From Sphingomonas sp. (GTDB taxonomy: Bacteria; Pseudomonadota; Alphaproteobacteria; Sphingomonadales; Sphingomonadaceae), in NCBI GenBank assembly GCA_013361785.1, contig JABFXK010000086.1, positions 1 through 35,940 on the forward strand: DNA of 35,940 bases, given 5' to 3'. Below the pieces are notes generated by a model. The model was given only the letters and a program-made list of their open reading frames with translations. It was not told the DNA's origin and ran no database searches. This document shows, piece after piece, positions 1 to 8,174 of the stretch. Position 1 is the first letter of the stretch; every line of letters begins with the position of its first letter. The translations under genes were made by a program, and so were the position numbers.

Positions 1-45
1 CCGTTCGCGGTTGCAGCATTGCAGCGGCTATCCCATAGCCCTTCT

Positions 46-819
46 ATGCGCATTTTGATCACTAATGACGACGGCGTGAACGCTCGCGGCCTGAAGCTGC
101 TCGAATCGGTCGCGCGCGAGTTCAGCGACGATGTCTGGATCGTCGCTCCGACCGAGGAGCAGTCGGGCGCGGGCCATTCGCTGACCCTGACGACTCCGGT
201 CCGGCTGCGGCGCCACGACGACCGCCGCTTTTCGGTCACCGGCACGCCCACCGACGCCGTGATGCTCGCGCTCGCGCACATCATGAAAGACTCGCCGCCG
301 GACGTGATCCTGTCGGGGATCAACCGTGGCGCGAACCTCGCCGAGGACGTCACCTACTCGGGGACGGTTTCGGCGGCGATGGAAGGCGCGCTTGCCGGTG
401 TTCGCTCGATCGCGCTGAGCCAGGCCTATTCACGTGAGGGTATGGGCGACACCGTCCCCTTCGCCGCGGCGGAAGTCTGGGCCGAGCGGGTGCTCGGACC
501 GTTGCTCGAGTTTGAGACCGAGGCTGGGACTTTGGTCAACGTCAATTTTCCGGCGTCCCCGCCTGAAGAGGTCAAGGGCATCCGGGTGTGCCGCCAGGGT
601 CTTCGCGATTACGGGCGGCTCCGGATTGTCCAGCGCACCGATCCGCGCGGTTATGAATATTACTGGTTCGGGCTGGGCTCGATGATCCAGACGCCTGGCC
701 ACTCGACGGACCTCGAGGCGATGGCGGACGGTTACGTCACCGTCAGTCCGCTACATCTCGACCTCACGCACGAACCGTCGCTCGACGCGCTCCACAAACG
801 ATTTGCGGCCGCGCCCTGA
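46..819 (+). CDS. surE: 5'/3'-nucleotidase SurE
   Basis: SurE is a metal-dependent phosphatase that removes phosphate from nucleoside monophosphates, a housekeeping and stationary-phase enzyme of the cytoplasm. The protein opens with the family's N-terminal signature, MRILITNDDG, whose Asp8-Asp9 pair binds the metal. It continues with SGAGHSLTL near residue 40 and SGINRGANL near 95, which hold the conserved Ser and Asn ligands. At 257 residues it has normal family length. I start at ATG 46 because the signature begins there; an in-frame TTG at 19 would add nine residues that do not look like SurE. The stop codon sits in the loop of a strong hairpin (803-835). Confidence 0.97.
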   Translation: MRILITNDDGVNARGLKLLESVAREFSDDVWIVAPTEEQSGAGHSLTLTTPVRLRRHDDRRFSVTGTPTDAVMLALAHIMKDSPPDVILSGINRGANLAEDVTYSGTVSAAMEGALAGVRSIALSQAYSREGMGDTVPFAAAEVWAERVLGPLLEFETEAGTLVNVNFPASPPEEVKGIRVCRQGLRDYGRLRIVQRTDPRGYEYYWFGLGSMIQTPGHSTDLEAMADGYVTVSPLHLDLTHEPSLDALHKRFAAAP

Positions 820-835
820 CGGGCTGCGGCCGCAA
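803..835. terminator. strong hairpin spanning the surE stop codon
   Basis: A nearly perfect stem: TTGCGGCCGC plus GCCC, a four-base TGAC loop that contains the surE stop, then GGGC, one bulged T and GCGGCCGCAA. It lies between convergent genes and is symmetric, so it could form in either transcript. No U-tract follows on either strand, so intrinsic termination is unproven; it may act as a 3' stabiliser or a weak bidirectional terminator. Confidence 0.5.
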
Positions 836-861
836 TTCAACGAAATGAAAGTCGCGCCGGA

Positions 862-1257
862 TTAGCGGCCGCGCTCTCCCTTCTGGCCCTGCGTCGGCGG
901 CTGGTTGGTCGACTGGGCAAGCCAGGTCTCCGTCGCGCCGCACGAGCTGGTCAGAGTCTGCGGCGTTCCGGCCTGGAACGGCGCGTTGTACGGCACGCAT
1001 TCGCGCGCGGCGCCGACTCCCATGCACAGCTGTCCGCTCGCCGCGGTCCAGGTGCCCGGAACTGTCGTGCCGCCCGGCGTCACGATCCGAAGCTGTCCGC
1101 CCGGATCGAGATAGACGGTGTTGGTGGTGCCGTTGGTGGTCACCTGTATGGGCTGACCGACGACTTCGGCGCCGGTGGCCTGCGCGAAAGCGGCTGCGGG
1201 GAGCATTGCTCCAATCGCAATTCCGAGCGCGGCACGTGTGATGAAGCAGCTCTTCAT
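862..1257 (-). CDS. small secreted protein of unknown function
   Basis: I do not recognise a named family. The 131-residue product has a clear Sec signal peptide: MKSC, a hydrophobic stretch, then a probable AFA-Q cleavage near residue 26. The mature part is rich in Thr, Gly and Pro. It contains a segment with paired cysteines (GQLCMGVG, then ECVPY), a CGATETW stretch, and a polar QGQKGERGR tail. I chose ATG 1257 because an AGAGAGGAA ribosome site lies a proper distance upstream and the signal peptide starts there; the longer open frame upstream has the composition of a shadow of the neighbouring gene. It lies 29 bp downstream of another exported small protein on the same strand, and the two probably form an operon. 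Confidence 0.7.
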   Translation of the reverse strand: MKSCFITRAALGIAIGAMLPAAAFAQATGAEVVGQPIQVTTNGTTNTVYLDPGGQLRIVTPGGTTVPGTWTAASGQLCMGVGAARECVPYNAPFQAGTPQTLTSSCGATETWLAQSTNQPPTQGQKGERGR

Positions 1258-1286
1258 GATCCCAATTCCTCTCTGATCAGAGCTCC

Positions 1287-1697
1287 TTACGCGGGGCTGT
1301 TGGCACCGTGATGCTTTTTGTGAAGCACCAGATAGAGCCCCACAGCCGCAGCGACGGCAATAAGGCCAAGCAGTAGCGGGCTGATGCCGAAGCCGGTGCT
1401 GACCGGTTCGACCGGCGGGACCGGAACCGGCGGCGGAGGCGCAGTCTGGACCGGCACAGGCGCGACGTCGACCTGCGGCAGTATGCACCCGGCCGCGGGC
1501 TGCACTGCAGCAGCGGCTGCAGCGGCAGCGGCCCCGCAGACCGAAGCGGCAGCGGCGCCGCCGCTCATGGCGCTGAGTACCGCCCAAGGGTCGGCGTGCG
1601 TCGCAGCGGGGGCCGCTGCGGCGATTGCACCGGTCGAACTGAAAAGGAGTGATCCTGCAATTAGCGCGCCGATTGCGCAATTCCGTCTGCCAGCCAT
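1287..1697 (-). CDS. Ala/Pro-rich exported protein with C-terminal membrane anchor
   Basis: Unrecognised family; 136 residues. It has a signal peptide (MAGRRNCAIG, then a hydrophobic core ending TGAIA). An alanine-rich stretch of about 35 residues with two cysteines follows, then a proline/valine spacer (PPPPVPVPPVEPV). The C-terminus is one transmembrane helix (ISPLLLGLIAVAAAVGLYLVL) ending in HKKHHG. That layout suggests a protein anchored in the inner membrane with its low-complexity body in the periplasm. ATG 1697 is preceded by AGGAGAG at good spacing. An in-frame upstream start at 1883 would overlap the divergent agmatine deiminase gene and has no signal peptide, so I rejected it. The GCN-repeat DNA could be prone to length change. 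Confidence 0.7.
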   Translation of the reverse strand: MAGRRNCAIGALIAGSLLFSSTGAIAAAAPAATHADPWAVLSAMSGGAAAASVCGAAAAAAAAAVQPAAGCILPQVDVAPVPVQTAPPPPVPVPPVEPVSTGFGISPLLLGLIAVAAAVGLYLVLHKKHHGANSPA

Positions 1698-1748
1698 AAC
1701 TTGCTCTCCTGGCCCGAGGGGGGAGCCCCGCGGAAGGTCGAACGCCTT

Positions 1749-1763
1749 ACTCCAAAGTGGAGT
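1749..1763. promoter_or_regulatory. short inverted repeat in divergent intergenic region
   Basis: ACTCCA, three bases AAG, TGGAGT: a perfect 6-bp inverted repeat in the 180-bp gap between the exported-protein pair (minus) and aguA (plus). It could be an operator half-site pair, but I recognise no regulator for it and a repeat of this length can arise by chance. Confidence 0.25.
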
Positions 1764-1877
1764 TGCATTACACCGGTCTGGACAGCAAATTTTAATGTTC
1801 GCGTCAAAAATCGCGCCGTTGTGACAGAGAGAGTGCAAGACTTGGCGCTGCTCTGATCGCCTGTTAGCGGCGCATCG

Positions 1878-2857
<980 letters not shown>

Positions 2858-2861
<4 letters not shown>

Positions 2862-3709
2862 GTAAAGTCACTGTCGCTGCACTCCAGCTCGCATTTAGTG
2901 AGGACACCGTCGGAAACATCCGCGCGGTAAGCGAGCTTGTGCGCGAAGCGGCGGCGAAGGGAGCGCAGATCGTCCTTCCGCCGGAGCTGTTCGAAGGACC
3001 GTATTTCTGCCGGGTTGAAGACGAGACGCTGTTCGCCAATGCGCGGGCGGCGAACGAACATCCATCCGTGCTTGCGATGCAGGAGCTCGCGAAGAAGCTG
3101 AAGATCTGGATTCCGACGAGCTTCTTCGAGGCCGACGGGCCGCACCATTACAATTCGCTCGCGATGATTGCCCCGGGCGGGAAGATCGCTGGCGTTTATC
3201 GCAAGAGCCACATCCCCGACGGGCCTGGGTATGAAGAGAAATTCTACTTCCGGCCGGGGAATACGGGGTTCAAGGTTTGGGACGGTCCGCATCATGCGAA
3301 GCTCGGCGTCGGTGTGTGTTGGGATCAATGGTATCCGGAAACCGCCCGGGCGATGATGCTGATGGGTGCGGACATCCTCTTCTACCCGACGGCGATCGGG
3401 ACCGAGCCGCACGATCCCGACCTGGACACGTCACGGCTCTGGCGCCGGGCGATGATTGGCCATGCCGTGTCGAATGTGGTGCCCGTCGTCGCCGCCAATC
3501 GCATCGGCAGCGAATGCGGTCAGCGCTTCTACGGTCACAGCTTCATCTGCGACGAGCGAGGCGACATCCTCACGGAGTTCGGAGCCGAGGAGACGGGAGC
3601 GCTTGTGGCCACTCTCGACCTTACGGCTGCGAAGAAGCATCGGGCCGCCTTCGGCTTCTTCCGCGACCGCAGGCCGGAACTCTACGGCCGGCTGGTCGAG
3701 GATATCTGA
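2858..3709 (+). CDS. aguB: N-carbamoylputrescine amidase
   Basis: A nitrilase-superfamily enzyme that converts N-carbamoylputrescine to putrescine, CO2 and ammonia, completing the step begun by aguA. The Glu-Lys-Cys catalytic triad is visible: Glu43 in PPELFEG, Lys116 in VYRKSHIPDG, and Cys154 in GVGVCWDQWYPE. The length of 283 residues is normal. The start overlaps the aguA stop (ATGA). The last 28 bases overlap the 3' end of the convergent TMEM175-like frame. Confidence 0.97.
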
Positions 3710-4352
3710 AGGCGCCGGCGCCGGCGGAAGATCTTCTGCGACGCGGCAAGCAGCACAACGATGGCGGCGAAGAGATTGCCGTTGACAGGCGCGTGACGCG
3801 AGATTGCCCATAAACCCAGCCCCACGAGCGCCGCTGCGATTAACGCGTGATAGAGCAGCTCCAGGCGAAATCCGCCTCGATCGACACCGGTGTGGAAAAG
3901 TCTCGGACGGAATAGGACCCACGCCTGCATCAACGCGATCGAAGCGAAAACACTGCCAACCGTGATCATGTAGAATGGAAGCCCCCGCGTGGGACCCGCC
4001 TCGGCGATCATCCGAGCGACGTAGGGAGTCAGCCCGACGAGGCCGAGCAGCACCAGGTTCAGGAGCGTGATTACACCGTCCACCTGCTCCAGCTCCGCGA
4101 ACAACCTCCGGTGTAGAACCAGAACACGCCGACCAAGGCGAATCCGAACAGATAGCCGACGAGCGGCCGACCGGTTGCTCCCAGCAGGGCGCCGGCGCTG
4201 CCGTCCCAGTGATTGGGCAGCTTCAGCTCGAGCGCGATTGCGATCGCGAACACGCCGTCGGACAGCATCAGCAGACGATCGTAATTGTGCCGGTCGACCC
4301 GAGCCCTGAGCGGCTCGTGGATGTGCAAGCTTTCGGGTTCGCCCGCCATCAT
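3682..4352 (-). pseudogene. TMEM175-like potassium channel family protein, frameshifted
   Basis: Two overlapping reading frames together encode one bacterial TMEM175-type (DUF1211) membrane protein, a family with potassium-channel members. The first frame (from 4352) carries the signature RLLMLSDGVFAIAIALELKLP and a second helix ending GVFWFY. The second frame (to 3682) resumes with HRRLFAELEQVDG and several more helices, ending in an Arg-rich tail. The join is at about 4112-4115. The DNA reads TTCTACACCGG where TTCTACCACCGG would give the expected FWFYHRRLF, so one missing base explains the break. Corrected length would be 223 residues, normal for the family. The start overlaps the upstream glycosylase stop (ATGATG). 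Real pseudogene or assembly error cannot be told apart here. Confidence 0.85.
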
Positions 4353-5020
4353 CCCCCCTTTAGCCGAAGCGCGCGTTCGAACACCTGTTCAAACATATCG
4401 TGCGTGAGCTTGCCAGTGTTCGTGTTCTGGCGTGAGCAATGGTAGCTCGCGAGGAGGACCCTTCCGCCAGGCACGGCGGCTTCGGAGCCGTGGGCGAACT
4501 TCGCGTTCGTCACGCCCAGCGCTTTCGCGCACGAAGCATGCGCGATTTGCCCGAGGGCGATGATCACCTTCACCCTCGGCAACATGGCGAACGATGCTTC
4601 GAGGTAATTGCGGCAATTCGCCACTTCGGTCGGCAACGGCCGGTTGCCCGGCGGAAGACATCTGACCGCATTGACGACGATTGTGCCGACGAGTCTCACG
4701 CCGTCGTCGGGCTCCCCGCCATAACTGCCCTCGGCGAGGCCGAATTTGAGCAACGTCGAATAGAAAAGCTCGCCCGAATAGTCGCCGGTGAACGCCCGCC
4801 CCGTTCGGTTGGCGCCCTTCGTTCCGGGCGCCAGACCGATGACCGCCAGCCATGCGCCGGAGTCGCCGAACGCAGGCACCGGCGCATTCCACCAGCCCGG
4901 GTGTTCGCCGCGAAGCTCCCGGCGCAACGCCACCAGCCGCGGGCACAAAGGACAGTCGCGCGGCGCTTCAGCCTGCGGGATCGGCGACAGGTCGGCGGGA
5001 CTGGCGAACGGCATGGTCAT
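4349..5020 (-). CDS. uracil-DNA glycosylase, family 5 (UdgB-like)
   Basis: A base-excision repair enzyme that removes uracil and related deaminated bases from DNA. Family 5 identity comes from the long motif GLAPGTKGANRTGRAFTGD (62-80), which lacks the polar catalytic residue of family 1. The second motif, SYHCSRQNTNTG (from 192), supports it. Four cysteines placed for a 4Fe-4S cluster are visible at 23, 26, 121 and 136. At 223 residues it has normal length. ATG 5020 is used; ATG 5014 would remove only two residues. It is divergent from folK with a 17-bp gap, and its stop overlaps the start of the TMEM175-like gene. Confidence 0.93.
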   Translation of the reverse strand: MTMPFASPADLSPIPQAEAPRDCPLCPRLVALRRELRGEHPGWWNAPVPAFGDSGAWLAVIGLAPGTKGANRTGRAFTGDYSGELFYSTLLKFGLAEGSYGGEPDDGVRLVGTIVVNAVRCLPPGNRPLPTEVANCRNYLEASFAMLPRVKVIIALGQIAHASCAKALGVTNAKFAHGSEAAVPGGRVLLASYHCSRQNTNTGKLTHDMFEQVFERALRLKGG

Positions 5021-5037
5021 GACCTAGGCGAACCGCC

Positions 5038-5526
5038 GTGGCTGCCGCAACGCACCTCTATGCAATCGCCATCGGGTCGAACCGCTCTCACGCCCGCCAC
5101 GGCCGGCCGCCGCAGATCGTCGAAGCGGCGATCGCGCGGCTCGACCAGGAGTTCGGCTTGTTCGATGCATCGCCGATCGTGCTCAGCGCGGCGCACGGGC
5201 CCGCCGGACGCGATTTCGCAAACGCCGCGGCGCTGGTGGAAAGCGATCTCAACCCCATGGAAATGCTTGCTCGGCTGAAGGCGATCGAGCGCGAGTTCGG
5301 ACGCCGCTCAGGCCGCCGCTGGGGGCCTCGCGTGCTCGACCTGGACATTGCGCTGTGGAGCGGCGGCAAGGTCCGCTCGCGCCGGCTCACCATTCCGCAT
5401 GTCGAGCTGGCCAGGCGCAGCTTCGTCCTGCAGCCTCTGCTCGCGATCGCACCTGACTGGAGGATCGGATCGACGGCGGTGCGGCATCTCGCCGCTCGCC
5501 TTGCCCGACGCGCGCCGCGGGGCTAG
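5038..5526 (+). CDS. folK: 2-amino-4-hydroxy-6-hydroxymethyldihydropteridine diphosphokinase (HPPK)
   Basis: It transfers pyrophosphate from ATP to 6-hydroxymethyl-7,8-dihydropterin, the step before FolP in folate synthesis. The family landmarks are present: IAIGSNRS (residues 10-17), and RRWGPRVLDLDIALW (93-107), whose Asp101 and Asp103 bind the catalytic magnesium ions, followed by IPHVELARRSFVLQPL. Length is 162 residues. The GTG at 5038 is the first start consistent with the conserved N-terminus; its ribosome site is weak. The stop is TAG. folP lies 21 kb away, so the two folate genes are not one operon here. A tRNA-Lys gene begins 15 bp downstream and may be cotranscribed. Confidence 0.95.
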   Translation: MAAATHLYAIAIGSNRSHARHGRPPQIVEAAIARLDQEFGLFDASPIVLSAAHGPAGRDFANAAALVESDLNPMEMLARLKAIEREFGRRSGRRWGPRVLDLDIALWSGGKVRSRRLTIPHVELARRSFVLQPLLAIAPDWRIGSTAVRHLAARLARRAPRG

Positions 5527-5541
5527 TCGCGCGCTTGAGGT

Positions 5542-5617
5542 GGGCCCATAGCTCAGTCGGTAGAGCAACTGACTTTTAATCAGTAGGTCGCTGGTTCGAA
5601 TCCAGCTGGGCTCACCA
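5542..5617 (+). tRNA. tRNA-Lys (anticodon TTT)
   Basis: A complete 76-base cloverleaf with encoded CCA. The acceptor arm GGGCCCA pairs with TGGGCTC (one G-T pair). The D arm is GCTC-AGTCGGTA-GAGC. The anticodon stem ACTGA/TCAGT encloses loop CTTTTAA with anticodon TTT, and the T arm contains GGTTCGAATCC. The CCA ends only three bases before the stop codon of the convergent polysaccharide gene. Confidence 0.98.
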
Positions 5618-5619
5618 GC

Positions 5620-6984
5620 CTATTTGAATTCGACGTGGCGCTTTCGCCGGAGCTGCGCCTTTTCCTTGGGTGGAGCGGCGCGGCTGTCCGCGAGCAGCGC
5701 GGCGCACATTCCGAAGCAGGCCGCGATCGCCGCGGTTCGAAGCGGAAAATCGACAATGCTGTGGATGAGGACCGCGGCTGAAGCGATTGCCGCTGCGCGG
5801 GCGAACGGCCCAGCTTCCGCGGTTCGCCAGGCGCGCCAAACCGCCGCCGCCCACCAGGCGAGGAAAAGGCCGATCAGGATGATTCCTGCAATGCCGAGCT
5901 CGAGCGCAACCTCGAGATAATCATTGTGCGCGTGGACGACATAGACGTCCGTGACCTGCTCGGGCTGTTCATAGAGTGAATAGACGCTCCGGAACGTGCC
6001 GAGGCCCGACCCGGCAGGCATGAAATCCTTGACCGCCTCAGCCGTGGTGGCCGCAATTTCCTTCCGCGATTGGACGGAGTTCGTGGCGTGGGTGCCGATC
6101 TCGCTGCTGCCGATAGCGGTGGTCTCAAGGGCAGCGACCGAACCGATCACCAGAAGCGCCGCGAGCGCGATCAACCAAAGGCGAAGGCGGCTGCCCGGCG
6201 GGAGGATGATGAGGGCGCTGGCGACGATCACCGGCAGTGCGAGGCCGTAACCGGCGAGCGAACCGTTGAGCGCAAGCCCGACAATCACCAGGATCCCAAT
6301 CCCGGCGGCGGTCGCGACAATCGCCGAAAAACGCTGCATGCCGGCGCTTTTTCCTGCAGCCACGAGCGCCGCAAGGAAGGGGATCGTAATCACGAGCAGC
6401 GACGCCATATGGTCGGCGTTGGCGAAGAACCCGACCGCCTTGCCAAAATTGGTGTCCTCATAAAGGTACAGCGGCGATTCTAGCGGGTTTGCAGCCGCAG
6501 CCTGGAGCGCGCCCAGCGCAATTCCTGCCAACGTCCCTGCGATGAGCGCAGCCGCAAGCCATTTCGGCGCGTAAGCCCTGAGCCGCGCCATCGCGCAGAT
6601 CACTGCAAGTGGCGGGATGATCCCGAGCAGAGAGTTGAGCCCCTCGGCGGGGTTCAGGGAGACCGGCTCTGCAGGGACTGGCATGCCCAGCGCCGCAAAA
6701 CCATCGGCGATGGTTCCTCGGCCGCCAAGATGCGTCCACACAGTTGGCGGCAATGGAATCATCTGGAAGCCGACAACGAGGATCGCCAGGACCCCGAGCC
6801 ACAGGAGCTGCCGGGCAGCCAGCGACAGCGGCTGCTCGCTTTTCGCCATCGCTGCCCAGGCAATGATCGCGATGCCGGCAAGCTGCAGGATCATGTTCTG
6901 CCAGATGCCCTGCGCGCTCCCGCCCAGAATGAGGCAGGCGAACAGATAGCCCGGCGCAATGATCACTCGGGCGCGGCTAGGCAC
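5620..6984 (-). CDS. O-antigen ligase / polysaccharide polymerase family membrane protein (Wzy_C)
   Basis: A polytopic inner-membrane protein with about a dozen hydrophobic segments, 454 residues. It carries the O-antigen ligase/Wzy family loop motif VVHAHNDYLEVALELG (His353) and the later HSIVDFPLR (from 408), both typical of the WaaL/Wzy superfamily. The likely role is polymerising exopolysaccharide repeat units, or ligating them, on the periplasmic face. It is the last gene of a minus-strand operon after the export lipoprotein, the autokinase and a periplasmic protein, which favours the exopolysaccharide polymerase role over LPS ligase. The GTG start overlaps the upstream gene by 8 bp. The C-terminus is a basic Lys/Arg tail. 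Confidence 0.85.
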   Translation of the reverse strand: MPSRARVIIAPGYLFACLILGGSAQGIWQNMILQLAGIAIIAWAAMAKSEQPLSLAARQLLWLGVLAILVVGFQMIPLPPTVWTHLGGRGTIADGFAALGMPVPAEPVSLNPAEGLNSLLGIIPPLAVICAMARLRAYAPKWLAAALIAGTLAGIALGALQAAAANPLESPLYLYEDTNFGKAVGFFANADHMASLLVITIPFLAALVAAGKSAGMQRFSAIVATAAGIGILVIVGLALNGSLAGYGLALPVIVASALIILPPGSRLRLWLIALAALLVIGSVAALETTAIGSSEIGTHATNSVQSRKEIAATTAEAVKDFMPAGSGLGTFRSVYSLYEQPEQVTDVYVVHAHNDYLEVALELGIAGIILIGLFLAWWAAAVWRAWRTAEAGPFARAAAIASAAVLIHSIVDFPLRTAAIAACFGMCAALLADSRAAPPKEKAQLRRKRHVEFK

Positions 6985-8152
6985 TGGAACCCGCCCAAAC
7001 GAGGCTAAGTCGGGTGATCGTCACGTCGGACTGCTGCGCGATGTCTTCCGAGCGTCCCGACAATTCGAGCCACTGTGCGGGGCAGTTAGCAGGCACCTGA
7101 AAAGACCAGCCGTGATTTGCCGCCTGGTCGAGCGTGATGCTCGCCAGCGGCTGTTGCGACTTGTCGCAGCGCACCGACCAACGAAGCGATTCCGGGTGAA
7201 CCGGCGACCCGGTTAGCTGCAGTTGCAGCCGATAAGTGCCGGCGCGCAGCATCAGGAGCTCGCTTGCGAGCACACCGTCCTGATTGCCGTAAAAGATCAC
7301 GTGAAGCCGCTTGCCGGACTGGCGCTCGGCGAGGCCGACCGTGGAAGAGGTGAGCGACCAGTTGAACGGCGGCGGCGGCTGGGGTGAAGAGAAGGTCGCA
7401 TCGTATACGAGTTCATCACCCGCATTGCCGCGGCCGATCGACGTCCAGATCGCGCGCGCCTGCTGATAGTTGCCGCTGGAGACGAGGCTCTGCAGCAGGA
7501 CCGGGAGCCACTGGCTGTCCGGCGCTCGGTGAGCCTGGTCGGCGACGGCGAGGATCGCATTAGTATTGCCCGGATTGCGCGCGAGCACGGTGAGGACGTC
7601 GTCTTCGATCGCCGGCTGCGAATGGAACAGTGCACGCATTTGCGGCCAGCTGGACCGATTCTGCGCATAGGCCGCAACGAACGGGGCGACCGCGTCAGCT
7701 CCTCCCGGCGAAAGGCGAGCGAGAAGGACCGTCTGCTGCAGGCCGGGAAGCGCCTGCCCCGAGCGGAAGTAATAATCAGCTAGAAAGTAAGCTGCGGGCA
7801 ACGACCGCGGGTCGCGCGATTGCGCTGACAGAAAGGCGCGCTTTGCACCCTCGGCTTCTCCCGCGGTCTGCGCCTGCACGCCACGAACTAGGAACGGCTC
7901 CGCCGAGAGCGGAGACTTCACGGCTGCGTCCTCGATCATCGAGAACGTGCGCTGATCGATGCTCTTGCGTGCTTGGGCGTCGCGGCCAATCTGGGCCAGT
8001 CCGAGAGAGATCTCGACCGAAGGGTGGTACGGCCAGAATTGTGCAGCGATTGCGGGATGGAAGGTGGCGAGCGCCACCACAGCGGCGTTGCGGACGACCT
8101 CAACGGCCAGAAGCAGCGCAGCGGCAATAACCACGACGCGCCGGACGATCAC
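6977..8152 (-). CDS. exopolysaccharide-locus protein with N-terminal membrane segment and TPR-like body
   Basis: I cannot assign a named family. The 391-residue product starts with a membrane anchor or uncleaved signal (VVVIAAALLLAVEVV). An alpha-helical, TPR-like region follows to about residue 235 (for example VRGVQAQTAGEAEGAKRAF). The C-terminal part, from about 245, looks beta-rich (FNWSLTSSTVGLAE, GTYRLQLQLTG, LRWSVRCD). Such a layout suits a periplasmic scaffold in polysaccharide assembly, an inference from position between the autokinase and polymerase genes. GTG 8152 has AAGG six bases upstream. The TAG stop overlaps the polymerase start by 8 bp, which implies coupled translation. Confidence 0.7.
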   Translation of the reverse strand: MIVRRVVVIAAALLLAVEVVRNAAVVALATFHPAIAAQFWPYHPSVEISLGLAQIGRDAQARKSIDQRTFSMIEDAAVKSPLSAEPFLVRGVQAQTAGEAEGAKRAFLSAQSRDPRSLPAAYFLADYYFRSGQALPGLQQTVLLARLSPGGADAVAPFVAAYAQNRSSWPQMRALFHSQPAIEDDVLTVLARNPGNTNAILAVADQAHRAPDSQWLPVLLQSLVSSGNYQQARAIWTSIGRGNAGDELVYDATFSSPQPPPPFNWSLTSSTVGLAERQSGKRLHVIFYGNQDGVLASELLMLRAGTYRLQLQLTGSPVHPESLRWSVRCDKSQQPLASITLDQAANHGWSFQVPANCPAQWLELSGRSEDIAQQSDVTITRLSLVWAGSSA

Positions 8153-8174
8153 TCGGCCTTGACCTCAGCGCTGA

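Noticed and set aside
1498-1560. The GCN-rich stretch as a CRISPR-like or satellite array
   Set aside because: It is in-frame coding for an Ala-rich segment, with no regular unit or spacers.
4428-4445. His-Cys-Ser (HCSRQ) in the second motif of the uracil glycosylase as a lost catalytic feature
   Set aside because: The position is Pro in some family 5 enzymes, but I recall HCSR forms in alphaproteobacterial members, so it is not good evidence of altered function.
5542-5625. tRNA-Lys as an integration site for a mobile element
   Set aside because: No integrase gene, no repeat of the tRNA 3' end seen nearby, and both flanks are ordinary chromosomal genes.
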